A program made the position numbers and the translations under genes. Of a DNA stretch of 36,230 nucleotides, positions 1 through 7,950 are shown piece by piece. Position 1 is the first letter of the stretch. Each line of letters opens with the position of its first letter. Origin of the DNA: Candidatus Gastranaerophilales bacterium (lineage in GTDB: Bacteria; Cyanobacteriota; Vampirovibrionia; Gastranaerophilales; Gastranaerophilaceae); assembly GCA_944326015.1 (NCBI GenBank), contig CALVCJ010000014.1:1-36230 (forward strand), given 5' to 3'. The notes below the pieces were generated by a model. That model was given only the letters and a program-made list of their open reading frames with translations, was not told where the DNA came from and did not search any database.

Positions 1-80
1 GTAAGTATCACAATTTCTGCACAAAACTCATTCAATATGAAGGCTGGAAAATACCCAAAGACTACCCTATAAGATTATAA
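1..80 (+). CDS. C-terminal end of a type IV pilin-like protein (partial)
   Basis: Reading from base 3 to a TAA at 78-80 gives KYHNFCTKLIQYEGWKIPKD followed by YPIRL and stop. This is the same C-terminal signature (C-T-x-L-I-Q-x-x-G-W-K-I-P-K-D-Y-P-x-R) seen in the pilin-like proteins ending near 13161 and 25126. The N-terminal prepilin signal and the rest of the protein lie upstream of the window. Members of this family are presumably inserted in the inner membrane by their hydrophobic N-terminal helix and assembled or released by a type II/IV secretion-like system; that role is inferred from the prepilin signal of the complete members. Confidence 0.8.
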   Translation, partial: KYHNFCTKLIQYEGWKIPKDYPIRL

Positions 81-86
81 AACTTG

Positions 87-1364
87 TTACAGATTTACTC
101 CGCAGCATTTTTTGAACTTTTTACCGCTTCCGCAAGGACAAGGATCATTTCTTCCTATTTTACTTAAATCAATCCCTTCAAGAGAAGGCTTTTCAAGATC
201 TTCCTCAATTATTCCCAGAGTCTTGGAAAATGCCTTTGATTTATACAAAACAGTAGTTGATGAATATATTTTATTTTCAAGATATCTAGATTTATAATGC
301 TGAATAAGCTCATCAAATGTGTAATTTGTTCCCAAAAACTTGTTAACGATTTCCATAAAATTGTCATGCTTATCAGCAACTCTTTTTATTAAGTTAGCCG
401 AAAATTTGTCATTATTCAAAAAGAATTCTATACAAGCTTTTGCATTCTCAACATTATCGGGATTATCAAAAACCTTATTAAATGTTTCAAAAAACGGAAC
501 AGCATATAATCCCAGTTCTTTATCAAAAACTATACCAACATCATAGACTTCTTTGTGTGAAGAAAAACCGCCAAGAGAGTTTTCCAAAAAATTATCATAA
601 GAATTATTAAACTCCGAAACATCAAAAAATTTGTAGGTCTCAGGAAGTTGAATTTTATCCTGATAATCAATCTTTTCACCACCCTCGGTGAAATCATTAA
701 ATGCACCTATCAAATCATCTGCAAATTTATTTGTTGTTACAACTTCATCAGTTCCAAAAAAGTCTATAAATTTAGAATAAATTTCTTTAATATTTTCTTC
801 AATTTCCTTTTGTTTATCCGGATTATCAAAATATACAAGTTCGGGATTTTGAATAATTTTAGCAACCGAATATCTTAATGCGTCGTCTCGCCTTGATGAT
901 GGTAAAACTCCTGATATCTCAAGAAGGTAATAGTAACTTTCAAATTGAAAAATTCTAGCAACAACATATTGACCATTTCCTATACCTTTAAATGTAGTCA
1001 TTTTAACAAGAGAAACAACACTGTATTTCTTTTCATTAATTATATTATTTAAATCAAAACCATTTTGTAAAACCCGTTTAACCTCAAATATAGAAGATAT
1101 GGAATTCATCAAAGCTTTTATAATCTTTTTTGATGATGCAGAAAGTTTTTTTGTATTTTCCAGAAACAACGATAAAATACTTTTATTATCAAGCTTTCTT
1201 TCAAAAATATAATTAAAACAGGCTGACTGAAAATTCATACCGCTCTGTGCTATAGTTTTTAAATATTCTTCAAAATCAGGTTTTACAGTCTCATCATTCT
1301 GAACAAACTCTGCTAAATCCTTAATCACATTATTAATTTCTTTTAAATCTTCTAAAATAAGCAT
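87..1364 (-). CDS. SEC-C motif protein of unknown function
   Basis: This 425-residue protein ends in a textbook SEC-C zinc-binding tail ([19 protein letters not shown], about residues 403-421), with the C-x-C and C-C ligands intact. SEC-C tails occur at the end of SecA and on many otherwise unrelated proteins, where they bind zinc and often mediate contact with partners such as ribosomes or SecB. The first 400 residues are acidic and mostly helical by eye, without a signal peptide or membrane span, and match no family I recognise. The ATG at 1364 is preceded by a strong AGAGGAG Shine-Dalgarno, part of which sits in a small hairpin (1373-1389). It lies downstream of the TPR membrane protein gene on the same strand, 68 bases away. 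Cytoplasmic; function unknown. Confidence 0.85.
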   Translation of the reverse strand: MLILEDLKEINNVIKDLAEFVQNDETVKPDFEEYLKTIAQSGMNFQSACFNYIFERKLDNKSILSLFLENTKKLSASSKKIIKALMNSISSIFEVKRVLQNGFDLNNIINEKKYSVVSLVKMTTFKGIGNGQYVVARIFQFESYYYLLEISGVLPSSRRDDALRYSVAKIIQNPELVYFDNPDKQKEIEENIKEIYSKFIDFFGTDEVVTTNKFADDLIGAFNDFTEGGEKIDYQDKIQLPETYKFFDVSEFNNSYDNFLENSLGGFSSHKEVYDVGIVFDKELGLYAVPFFETFNKVFDNPDNVENAKACIEFFLNNDKFSANLIKRVADKHDNFMEIVNKFLGTNYTFDELIQHYKSRYLENKIYSSTTVLYKSKAFSKTLGIIEEDLEKPSLEGIDLSKIGRNDPCPCGSGKKFKKCCGVNL

Positions 1365-1372
1365 CTGTTTCT

Positions 1373-1389
1373 CCTCTTTGGTAAAGAGG
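1373..1389 (-). promoter_or_regulatory. Hairpin overlapping the Shine-Dalgarno of the SEC-C gene
   Basis: On the minus strand CCTCTTT and AAAGAGG form a 7-bp stem with a 3-base ACC loop. The 3' arm contains most of the ribosome binding site (AAAGAGGAG) of the gene starting at 1364, so folding would mask it. This could modulate translation or just be an RNA end-protecting stem. Confidence 0.45.
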
Positions 1390-1432
1390 ATACATTAAAA
1401 TAAGTAAAAACTCAATACCTTAACCGGTTAAT

Positions 1433-2509
1433 TCAAGGTTTTTGTATCAATCTTGTTTCATAATTGAATTTGCATTCAGGACACATATTTCGGGCAATTC
1501 TAAAATCAAACTCCGCACCTGACTTATCTCCGAGAGCAAGTCTTGCTTTTCCTCTGTTATAGTGGACAACAGCCGGAGAAAAATACACTTTTTCTCTTTT
1601 ATCATAAATTTTTACAAGCTTATCTAAAATTGAATAAGCAGATTTGTAATCGTTATTTTTTAATAAATAAGCAGCTTTTTCACTGATTAATAGATACTTA
1701 ATCGGTTTTTCTTTCTCATTATTAATAGCTTTATCAAACTCTGCAACCATATCTTTAAATGGCAGAAAATAAGTTTTCACTCCCAAAATATCATTTGAGA
1801 AATTGTCGGATAAGCTGTATTCATTAGCTTTTTCATAATCAAATACAGCCTCTTTATACTGTTTTAGGTTATATTCAGCGTATGCTCTCTGTGCATAAAT
1901 ATCTGAAGCAATTGGCACTAACGTTAAATATATATCCGAGATTTTAATAACATCATTAAATTTTTTAGCATTGCTTAAATTTTTTATTATAAACGGAGTA
2001 AGTACATAACCGCAAAAAATAACAGTAAGAACAGCTGCAAAATAAACACTCGTTTTCGGAGTTTTTAAATACTCTCGAAAAGCTTTTTCATCAACATTTT
2101 TAATATCAGGCTTAAATTTTATTTTCTGAAAAGTTCCTACATATTTTGTTAAATACTTTTCATAAATCAAATTAACACCCCAGTATGTCAAATATAAAGC
2201 AGCAATCGGGATTAATGAAAGCAATAGAATTACAGCATAATATGGGAATTTCATTAATTGAATATAGTAAGGAAAAACTACAAAATAAATATATGCAATA
2301 ATTTCTAAAGCTATAAGAGAATTCAGTAACGCATTAAATTTTCTATAATTTTTATTTATATGCTTCAATTTTTCATCGGGCAGCACGGCTGAATATCTAT
2401 AACCAATATTCCTCAAAATCCCTACAAGAACAGTTGAGTTACTGATATTAAAAAAAGTACAATACTGAGAATTTAAAAAAAATTTTTTTCTATAGTCATT
2501 TAAAATCAT
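1433..2509 (-). CDS. Membrane-anchored TPR protein
   Basis: A 358-residue protein with three hydrophobic spans (about residues 60-82, 85-112 and 152-176) followed by a soluble region from about 185 to 350. That region contains tetratricopeptide-like helices, for example IYAQRAYAEYNLKQYKEAVF and YNRGKARLALGDKSGAEFDF, which follow the TPR spacing of small and aromatic residues. It ends with a C-x-x-C-like segment (MCPECKF). TPR domains are protein-binding scaffolds, so this is probably a membrane-tethered adaptor; the partner is unknown. No Shine-Dalgarno precedes the ATG, but a promoter (TTGCAT, 17-nt spacer, TAATAT) ends 6 nt before it, so the mRNA is probably leaderless. The gene is divergent from the tRNA-Pro pair. 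Confidence 0.8.
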   Translation of the reverse strand: MILNDYRKKFFLNSQYCTFFNISNSTVLVGILRNIGYRYSAVLPDEKLKHINKNYRKFNALLNSLIALEIIAYIYFVVFPYYIQLMKFPYYAVILLLSLIPIAALYLTYWGVNLIYEKYLTKYVGTFQKIKFKPDIKNVDEKAFREYLKTPKTSVYFAAVLTVIFCGYVLTPFIIKNLSNAKKFNDVIKISDIYLTLVPIASDIYAQRAYAEYNLKQYKEAVFDYEKANEYSLSDNFSNDILGVKTYFLPFKDMVAEFDKAINNEKEKPIKYLLISEKAAYLLKNNDYKSAYSILDKLVKIYDKREKVYFSPAVVHYNRGKARLALGDKSGAEFDFRIARNMCPECKFNYETRLIQKP

Positions 2510-2515
2510 AAAATA

Positions 2516-2544
2516 ATATTAACATTTTTCTAAAAAAAATGCAA
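2516..2544 (-). promoter_or_regulatory. Sigma-70-type promoter placed for a leaderless mRNA (TPR gene)
   Basis: On the minus strand TTGCAT (2544-2539), a 17-nt spacer ending in TGT, and TAATAT (2521-2516) are followed by only 6 nt before the ATG at 2509. The expected transcription start therefore falls at or next to the start codon. Confidence 0.55.
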
Positions 2545-2551
2545 TTTATAA

Positions 2552-2579
2552 TTTACAAAAAATTTTGAGCTGTTATAAT
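2552..2579 (+). promoter_or_regulatory. Promoter of the tRNA-Pro pair
   Basis: TTTACA (2552-2557), a 16-nt spacer and TATAAT (2574-2579), with an extended -10 TG at 2571-2572. It lies 34 nt upstream of the first tRNA and divergent from the TPR-gene promoter. Confidence 0.6.
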
Positions 2580-2613
2580 AATAGAGTCGCAAATTGAAAA
2601 TAAAAAAACAAAA

Positions 2614-2687
2614 CGGGACGTGGCGCAGCTTGGTAGCGTGCTACCTTGGGGTGGTAGAGGTCGCAGGTTCAAATCCTGTCGTTCCGA
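2614..2687 (+). tRNA. tRNA-Pro (anticodon GGG)
   Basis: The 74-nt sequence folds as a cloverleaf. The acceptor stem CGGGACG pairs with CGTTCCG (one G-U) with discriminator A. The anticodon stem CTACC/GGTAG encloses loop TTGGGGT, giving anticodon GGG at 2648-2650, which reads CCC and CCU. The T-arm contains GGTTCAAATCC. CCA is not encoded. Confidence 0.93.
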
Positions 2688-2727
2688 TTTTTTCAAAAAT
2701 ATAATAAATAATAATCAAATCAATTAT

Positions 2728-2801
2728 CGGGATGTAGCGCAGCCTGGTAGCGCACCGTGTTCGGGTCGCGGGGGTCGCAAGTTCGAATCTTGTCATCCCG
2801 A
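2728..2801 (+). tRNA. tRNA-Pro (anticodon CGG)
   Basis: A 74-nt cloverleaf with acceptor stem CGGGATG/CATCCCG, discriminator A and anticodon stem CCGTG/CGCGG around loop TTCGGGT. The anticodon CGG is at 2762-2764 and reads CCG. The T-loop is GTTCGAATC. CCA is not encoded. It lies 40 nt after the GGG tRNA and is probably co-transcribed; a T-run follows directly. Confidence 0.93.
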
Positions 2802-2916
2802 TTTTTTTATTCAGATATTTTTTGATTTATCTTATATTAAACTTACTTCTTACTGTGATAATGCGCAATTACAATAGTTTATTATCCCTCAAAATTAGTA
2901 TTTTTATAGAAAATAT

Positions 2917-2945
2917 TTGAAATTTTAAATAATAAGTTGTATAAT
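2917..2945 (+). promoter_or_regulatory. Promoter of the dicarboxylate/amino-acid symporter gene
   Basis: TTGAAA (2917-2922), an exact 17-nt spacer and a perfect TATAAT (2940-2945), 30 nt upstream of the ATG at 2976. Confidence 0.7.
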
Positions 2946-2975
2946 TTTCTGGTAACGTTATTGAAAGAGGTTTTT

Positions 2976-4298
2976 ATGAAATTACACGTGCAGATTCTAA
3001 TCGCGTTAGGTCTTGGACTTAAACGCAACTGGCATATATTTTCGGGCATTATTCTTGGCATTATTCTTGGTATATTTTTACATGGACATGAATATCCAGT
3101 AGTATCCACATTGTTAACTTTTATTGGGCAAGTATTTATAAGATTAATCCAAATGGTTGTAATCCCTCTTGTAGTGTCTGCAATAATTATAGGTATTACA
3201 AGTATCGGGGACAGTAAACAACTCGGGAAATTCGGAACTAAAATGGTTGCTTACTATGGAATAATCACAACTGTTGCAGTTGTTATAGGAATAGCGCTTG
3301 CCTTAATCTTTAAACCAGGTATAGGTGCCGCACATTATATAACAGAAAATGCCGCAAGCGAAGTTCAGGCATCCGTATCTGCAGCCATGGCACAGCAGCA
3401 GGGTAATATTTTAAATATATTTCTTGGCTTTATTCCAAGTAACCCCATACATTCCTTTGCCGCCGGCGATATGGTGCCAATTATAGTATTTGTACTGATC
3501 TTTGCAGTTGCTCTGGCAAAAGTGGGGGATGTTAACAGACCTATTGTATCATTTTTTGAATCAGTTTTCGCAGCCACAATGAAAATAACCGATTGGATAA
3601 TGTATTTTGCTGCTCCGGGTGTATTTGCATTGACAGCAAGTGCTGTTTCCAGTTTTGGAATAGATATCTTCACAAGTATTTCAAAATATCTTTTCGTATT
3701 GTTATTGGGTTTCATCCTTCAATTGTGTGTTGTTTATCCCTTATTCCTTAAGTTTTTCTCAAAAGTAAATATTATACTGCTTTATTCCGCAGTAGCCGAA
3801 GCACTTATGGTGGCATTTGGAACAGCAAGTTCGTCTGCTACTCTGCCTTTAACTATTGCATGTTGTGAAAAACGCGGTATATCTCATAAAATATCAAGTT
3901 TCGTTTTGCCTTTGGGAGCGACATTAAATATGGATGGGACAGCACTTTTACAAACTGTTGCCGTTATATTCTTAGCACAGGCATACGGGGTTGCATTAAC
4001 ACCGTTTTTAATTATTGAAATTGCTTTACTTGCAATTATAGCATCTTCAACCTGTGCAGGAATTCCAGGAGCTGGTCTAATTACAATCGCTCTAATTCTT
4101 AACGGCATGGGACTAAGTCCTGAACAACTTGTTGCAGGTTTTGCTTTCTTGTTCACTATAGAAAGGGTCACAGATATGATGAGAACACTTGTCAATGTTG
4201 CATCTGATGCAGTTGTTGTTGCAGCTATAGCTGATAATGAAAATGAGATTAACTATGACCTTTTGAATAATCCTGCCGCTTATGAAGATATAGCTTAA
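2976..4298 (+). CDS. Dicarboxylate/amino acid:cation symporter (DAACS family)
   Basis: This 440-residue inner-membrane protein belongs to the GltP/GltT/DctA family, which imports glutamate, aspartate or C4-dicarboxylates with Na+ or H+. The family hallmarks are present: a serine-rich re-entrant hairpin (FGTASSSATLPLT), the LPLGATLNMDGTAL segment, a glycine-rich second hairpin (AGIPGAGLITIALIL), and the substrate and ion motif near the end (ERVTDMMRTLVNVASD), which corresponds to DxxRTxxNVxGD. Hydrophobic spans fill most of the length, as expected for eight helices plus two hairpins. I chose the ATG at 2976 because GAAAGAGG lies 5 nt upstream; the in-frame ATG at 2937 overlaps the -10 box. Whether it prefers glutamate, aspartate, serine or a dicarboxylate cannot be told from the sequence. 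Confidence 0.93.
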   Translation: MKLHVQILIALGLGLKRNWHIFSGIILGIILGIFLHGHEYPVVSTLLTFIGQVFIRLIQMVVIPLVVSAIIIGITSIGDSKQLGKFGTKMVAYYGIITTVAVVIGIALALIFKPGIGAAHYITENAASEVQASVSAAMAQQQGNILNIFLGFIPSNPIHSFAAGDMVPIIVFVLIFAVALAKVGDVNRPIVSFFESVFAATMKITDWIMYFAAPGVFALTASAVSSFGIDIFTSISKYLFVLLLGFILQLCVVYPLFLKFFSKVNIILLYSAVAEALMVAFGTASSSATLPLTIACCEKRGISHKISSFVLPLGATLNMDGTALLQTVAVIFLAQAYGVALTPFLIIEIALLAIIASSTCAGIPGAGLITIALILNGMGLSPEQLVAGFAFLFTIERVTDMMRTLVNVASDAVVVAAIADNENEINYDLLNNPAAYEDIA

Positions 4299-4441
4299 AA
4301 ATGACTTTATTGGGTGCTATTGCCAGAATATGGGTTATAGACTGCTCTACATCATATTTAACCGGACAGGTTTATGCCAGGTTGAGTGGTGTGAGATCTT
4401 TAAATTGCTTATTAATTCATATATAAAGGATATTGCTTCTT

Positions 4442-5437
4442 TTAAGTTGACTTTTTAAAACCGTCCGGATAATTTTTGTGCCACATCCACGCAGATGAAA
4501 TTATTTCTTCAAGTGAATCATGCTGAGGTTTCCAGCCCAGAATTTGCCTTGCTTTTTCACTAGAAGCTATGAGTTTGGCCGGATCGCCGGCCCTTTTAGG
4601 TGAAATATGAGATGGAATAGTATGGCCGGTAACTTTTCTCGCCGTATCGATAACTTCTTTTACCGTAAAACCGACACCATTCCCTAGGTTAAATATATCA
4701 CTTTGCCCGCTATTTTGAAGATATTTAACAGCAAGAATATGTGCTCTTGCAAGATCTGTAACATGAATGTAATCTCTAATACAAGTTCCGTCTTTTGTAT
4801 CATAATCATCTCCGAAAATTGAAATAAATTTCCGTTTTCCATTAGGAACTTGTAAAATTAAAGGGATTAAATGTGTTTCTGGTGAATGGTCTTCACCTAT
4901 TTTACCTGAAACATGAGCACCGCAGGCATTAAAATATCTTAATGAAACAAAGCGGATATTGTGTGCTTTCTCAACCCATTTAAACATTTTTTCCATAGAA
5001 AGTTTAGTTTCACCATAAGTATTTGCAGGTTCAGTTCTATCAGTTTCAATTATGGGTATTCTTTCGGGTTCTCCATAAACGGCAGCTGTTGAGGAAAACA
5101 CTATTTTGTCAACTCCGTTTGCAATCATTGATTCCAGTAAAATTTTTGTACCGCAAATGTTATTGTCATAATATTTTAAAGGGTTGTTCATGCTTTCTGC
5201 TACAATTGAACAGGCAGCAAAATGAATTACAGCATCAATTTTCTCTTTTTTAAAAACTTCATCAAGAAAGTTATTATCTCTTATATCACCTTTATAAAAT
5301 CTTGCTTTTGGATGAATTGCTTCTTCATGGCCTGTTTGAAGATTATCGACAACAGCAATTTCTTCACCGTTATCAATGAGTTCATAAACAGTGTGTGAAC
5401 CTATATAGCCTGCTCCGCCTAAAACCAGAATTGTCAT
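4442..5437 (-). CDS. galE: UDP-glucose 4-epimerase
   Basis: A 331-residue extended short-chain dehydrogenase that interconverts UDP-glucose and UDP-galactose, supplying galactose for surface glycans. The N-terminal Rossmann motif GGAGYIG (residues 7-13) binds NAD. The catalytic Ser/Thr-Tyr-Lys set is visible as FSSTAAVYGEPE and YGETK (about residues 146-150). Substrate-binding segments typical of GalE follow (RYFNACGA, DGTCIRDYIHVTDLA, FNLGNGVGFTVKEVI). Length matches the family. The ATG is preceded by AAAAAGGAAAA; a TATAAT (minus strand, 5462-5457) lies just upstream and is divergent from the acyltransferase promoter. The divergent neighbour, a membrane acyltransferase, fits a role in surface polysaccharide synthesis. 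Confidence 0.95.
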   Translation of the reverse strand: MTILVLGGAGYIGSHTVYELIDNGEEIAVVDNLQTGHEEAIHPKARFYKGDIRDNNFLDEVFKKEKIDAVIHFAACSIVAESMNNPLKYYDNNICGTKILLESMIANGVDKIVFSSTAAVYGEPERIPIIETDRTEPANTYGETKLSMEKMFKWVEKAHNIRFVSLRYFNACGAHVSGKIGEDHSPETHLIPLILQVPNGKRKFISIFGDDYDTKDGTCIRDYIHVTDLARAHILAVKYLQNSGQSDIFNLGNGVGFTVKEVIDTARKVTGHTIPSHISPKRAGDPAKLIASSEKARQILGWKPQHDSLEEIISSAWMWHKNYPDGFKKST

Positions 5438-5476
5438 GAATTTTCCTTTTTGATCTATTATATATCAAAATTTTTA

Positions 5477-5485
5477 TGTTATCAT
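5477..5485 (+). promoter_or_regulatory. Extended -10 element immediately upstream of the acyltransferase ORF
   Basis: TG, one base, then TATCAT (5480-5485) ends 7 nt before the ATG at 5493. There is no Shine-Dalgarno and no good -35, so a leaderless mRNA from an extended -10 promoter is the simplest reading. Confidence 0.45.
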
Positions 5486-5492
5486 TTTTTGT

Positions 5493-6587
5493 ATGGATAA
5501 AGTTTTTTCAAATGAAATAAATGTTTTAAAGGCTCTAGCAATTTTACTTGTAGTATCAGGCCATCTGGAATTTTCGCTTTTAGGAATTTTCACGCCTTAT
5601 TCTTTTCAGCTTGCCTTGTTTTTCTTTATATCCGGCTGTTTGTTTAAGGATAGGTATTTGACAGATATTGTAACATTTGTCGAGAGAAGAATAAAAAGTC
5701 TTCTAGTGCCTTATTTCTGGTACAATCTGTTTTATATGCTGGTTACAATTTTGATAGCAAAACTTACAGGAAAATTCTGGGGAATGCCGATAAGCTTTAA
5801 AAACTTTTTTATTACTCCATTTTTAAACGGTCATCAGTTTGACCTGTCGTGTCCACTATGGTTTGTGACGCAGCTGTTTATGACAATGATAACATTTTTA
5901 TTCATTTTCAGAGCATTAAATTCTATTTCTAAAAATAGATTTACTCATCTGGGATTTTTTGTGCTGCTCGGGCTTCTTGCAATCCCGTTTTCAAAATGCT
6001 TTGCAGTTACCCCTATAATGCTTATTGTCATACGGACCATGTTTTCTATGTTTTTTGTTTACCTGGGTTATTTTTACACCCATTATATAAAAGATAATTA
6101 CAATATTTTTACACCAAAATGGTTTGGAGCTGTGTTCGTTCTGCAATCAATCTTGTGGATGTTTAACAGAGACTATGACCCAGAACACGGAATTGGCTTA
6201 AGTTATGTGCTTGTATGGGCAAGATTTGATGATCAGCTGATAGTTCCTATAATCACAGCATTGACAGGTATCTGGGCATCGTTATTTACAGTAAAAATTC
6301 TTTATCCGTACGTAAAAGATATAAAATTTATTCAGGAGATGGGCAATGTAACCTATCACATTATGGCAAATCACCTACTTGTAATGTATATAATTACAGC
6401 AATTTTTCTTAATATAAACGGAATTCCAATAACAGAGCGTGCAAACCACGATATTTACTGGATTTATAACCCGATTCAGACAACATATCTTTATTTTGTC
6501 ATAACTATGGTCGTCACAACTTACGCCGGCGTTCTACAGAAAAAGTTACTAAATTTTTTCAAGACAAAATTTTCTATTTTCTCTTGA
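5493..6587 (+). CDS. Membrane-bound acyltransferase (acyltransferase family 3)
   Basis: A 364-residue integral membrane protein with about ten hydrophobic spans. The N-terminus (NEINVLKALAILLVVSGHLE) carries the conserved R/K-A-x-A-I-x-x-V-x-x-H pattern of acyltransferase-3 enzymes, whose histidine (here in VVSGH) is needed for O-acyl transfer. These proteins transfer acetyl or similar groups from the cytoplasm onto sugars of exopolysaccharide, lipopolysaccharide, peptidoglycan or glycolipids. The segment FFFISGCLFKDRYL and the WFVTQLFMTM region also fit the fucose 4-O-acetylase-like subgroup. It is divergent from galE, so a role in decorating a galactose-containing surface glycan is plausible but inferred. 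A pilin-like gene follows 16 nt downstream. Confidence 0.87.
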   Translation: MDKVFSNEINVLKALAILLVVSGHLEFSLLGIFTPYSFQLALFFFISGCLFKDRYLTDIVTFVERRIKSLLVPYFWYNLFYMLVTILIAKLTGKFWGMPISFKNFFITPFLNGHQFDLSCPLWFVTQLFMTMITFLFIFRALNSISKNRFTHLGFFVLLGLLAIPFSKCFAVTPIMLIVIRTMFSMFFVYLGYFYTHYIKDNYNIFTPKWFGAVFVLQSILWMFNRDYDPEHGIGLSYVLVWARFDDQLIVPIITALTGIWASLFTVKILYPYVKDIKFIQEMGNVTYHIMANHLLVMYIITAIFLNINGIPITERANHDIYWIYNPIQTTYLYFVITMVVTTYAGVLQKKLLNFFKTKFSIFS

Positions 6588-6603
6588 AAAACTGTAATTT
6601 TAT

Positions 6604-6897
6604 GTGAGGCTGGATTATTCAAAAAAAATACAAGCATTTACGCTTGCAGAAGTTTTAATTACTATTGGAGTTATAGGTGTAGTTGCCGCCATGACACTAC
6701 CTTCAGTTATTAACGATCACAGGAACAAACAGTATGTTGTTGCATTTAAAAAATTATATTCCAATTTTTCAAATGCAATAATTCTGTTTAAGGCTGACCA
6801 GGGATGTGAAGGGATTGATGTTGCTAGCTGTATTGAAAGTCTCGGATACGGCGACAACAATTGTGATGCATTTGCCGAAGTCGCAAAAAAAAAATGA
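6604..6897 (+). CDS. Pilin-like protein, N-terminal part (frame broken at A10)
   Basis: This 97-residue frame carries a type IV prepilin N-terminus: a short positively charged leader (MRLDYSKKIQ), then AFTLAEVLITIGVIGVVAAM with the conserved Glu at mature position 5 and a long hydrophobic helix. Ala replaces the usual Gly before the cleavage site, as in all pilin-like genes of this window. The start is a GTG with no clear Shine-Dalgarno; an in-frame TAA lies 7 nt upstream, so no longer form exists. The frame ends in KKK-TGA at an A10 run (6885-6894), and the remainder of the protein continues at once in the -1 frame (6894-7415). Rejoined, the protein would be about 270 residues, a normal size for this family. 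Either a real slippage or phase-variation site, a decayed gene, or a sequencing length error in the homopolymer. Confidence 0.8.
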   Translation: MRLDYSKKIQAFTLAEVLITIGVIGVVAAMTLPSVINDHRNKQYVVAFKKLYSNFSNAIILFKADQGCEGIDVASCIESLGYGDNNCDAFAEVAKKK

Positions 6898-6928
6898 AAT
6901 ATGTAGAGATGGCTCCTGACGGAGCATC
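6885..6928 (+). promoter_or_regulatory. A10 slippery run with downstream stem-loop
   Basis: Ten As (6885-6894) are read GCA-AAA-AAA-AAA-TGA, which contains the A-AAA-AAA heptamer. Thirteen bases later GATG(G)CTCC (6908-6916) can pair with GGAGCATC (6921-6928) around a TGAC loop: 8 bp with one bulged G. The arrangement resembles -1 frameshift or transcriptional slippage sites; the spacer is longer than the usual 5-9 nt. Confidence 0.4.
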
Positions 6929-7415
6929 TGCAGGTAGCTGGGTTCCTGACAAAAGTTATAATTACTATGGAGAAGAAATAAGCAATGGATATGGAATGGT
7001 TAATAAAACAGGTATAGGCTGCTTTTACGGCCTTCCAGACGGTATGGTGTTAAATGTTGATGTTGACCCTAACGCATTTAAGGTATTTGTTGACACTAAT
7101 GGGAGAAAAGGGCCTAACAGAATAGGGAAAGATGTTCATACGTTTACTGTCGGTTGCGGTGATATTGATGCAGAACTAACTCAAATCTGCATTAAAACCC
7201 AGAAAGATGTTTTCCCTTTTGTTAGCGGAACTTTTCCAGATCAAGTGACAAAAGGTCTCTGTTCTATGGAAAATTATCTCCAGGACGGATGTGATGATGC
7301 AAATATGTATCCAAATGTTTCAGGCGGTGCATCTCCTTCTTTGTATATTCTCACAATGGACAAACTTCCAGACTATAAAAAAATAGCAGCAAAAGTTACA
7401 GGATTTAGACCTTAA
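6894..7415 (+). CDS. Pilin-like protein, C-terminal part (continuation after A10 frameshift)
   Basis: This 173-residue frame starts with an ATG that overlaps the TGA of the N-terminal part (ATGA) and contains the globular C-terminal region of a pilin-like protein. Segments such as GCFYGLPDGMVLNVDVDPNA, FKVFVDTNGRKGPNRIGKDVHTF and CSMENYLQDGC correspond to the pattern 'hydrophobic DG strand, DxNGxKGPNxxGxDxFxF' of pseudopilin C-terminal sheets, with paired cysteines likely to form disulfides outside the cytoplasm. There is no signal peptide or Shine-Dalgarno of its own, so it makes sense only as the continuation of 6604-6897, reached by a -1 shift or by an 11-A allele. It lacks the GWKIPKDYP tail of other family members and ends in TGFRP. 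Confidence 0.8.
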   Translation: MKYVEMAPDGASAGSWVPDKSYNYYGEEISNGYGMVNKTGIGCFYGLPDGMVLNVDVDPNAFKVFVDTNGRKGPNRIGKDVHTFTVGCGDIDAELTQICIKTQKDVFPFVSGTFPDQVTKGLCSMENYLQDGCDDANMYPNVSGGASPSLYILTMDKLPDYKKIAAKVTGFRP

Positions 7416-7488
7416 AGTATCCGGCTGTGTAATTCTAATTAAAGAAAAATCCTTTATATTATTTATGTATAATGTAAAGGAGTATTTT

Positions 7489-7782
7489 ATGTCTAAAAAT
7501 TTATTGAAATCTATCGGTAAGATTATTGAAGACAGCGGGTCAGATAAAATAACAATTTTTACTGGTCACCTTAAAATTGACGGGAATCTTTATCAACCCG
7601 AAGGAAAATGCGAAGAATGTCATGATGACTTTATAACTATTGAAAATGCTATGGTATGTAGACTTTCAGATTACTGTACATGCGATGATGATAAATGTGA
7701 TTGTAATGACTATGTATGCTTTAAATATGACTGGTTGAATATTGCAATAGATAAAATTGTTTCTTTCAGTATTGTTCAATAG
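7489..7782 (+). CDS. Small cysteine-rich protein of unknown function
   Basis: A 97-residue acidic protein with no signal peptide or membrane helix. Its centre is rich in cysteine: C-E-E-C-H-D-D, then YCTCDDDKC and DCNDYVCF, a pattern that could bind a metal ion. I do not recognise the family. I chose the ATG at 7489 because TAAAGGAG lies upstream with good spacing; the in-frame ATG at 7465 overlaps a TATAAT (7468-7473). A hairpin terminator follows at 7797-7829, so the gene is probably monocistronic. Confidence 0.7.
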   Translation: MSKNLLKSIGKIIEDSGSDKITIFTGHLKIDGNLYQPEGKCEECHDDFITIENAMVCRLSDYCTCDDDKCDCNDYVCFKYDWLNIAIDKIVSFSIVQ

Positions 7783-7796
7783 ACTCAAACAAAATT

Positions 7797-7829
7797 AAAT
7801 CCTGCCGGTTTGAATAATCGGTAGGATTT
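7797..7829 (+). terminator. Hairpin terminator after the Cys-rich gene
   Basis: AAATCCTGCCG and CGGTAGGATTT form an 11-bp stem with one G-U pair and an 11-nt loop, starting 15 nt after the stop codon. The T-run is weak (TTTATGATTGTT), so this may be a weak terminator or a 3'-end stabilising hairpin. Confidence 0.6.
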
Positions 7830-7870
7830 ATGATTGTTACATATACATTTTTTGTAATTTAGTAATAAAT

Positions 7871-7936
7871 AAGCCCTCTCCCGCATTTGTAAGCTCACTT
7901 CGTTCGCACAACTGCTCCCTCTCACAAAGAGAGAGG
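7871..7936. repeat. REP-like intergenic repeat fragment
   Basis: The stretch has CCCTCTCCCGC near its start and CCCTCTCACAAAGAGAGAGG at its end, the latter able to fold as CCTCTC/GAGAGG. It resembles the intergenic palindromic repeats built on CCCTCTCC that are common in bacterial genomes. A related piece (GGAGAGGGTCGGGGTGAGG) lies at 24065-24085. Confidence 0.45.
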
Positions 7937-7950
7937 AAAATAACTAAAAT

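Noticed and set aside
2620-2877. 85-residue plus-strand ORF over the tRNA region
   Set aside because: It is the translation of the two tRNA-Pro genes (GxxPxGGRGRRFKSC-type artefact); both tRNAs fold perfectly.
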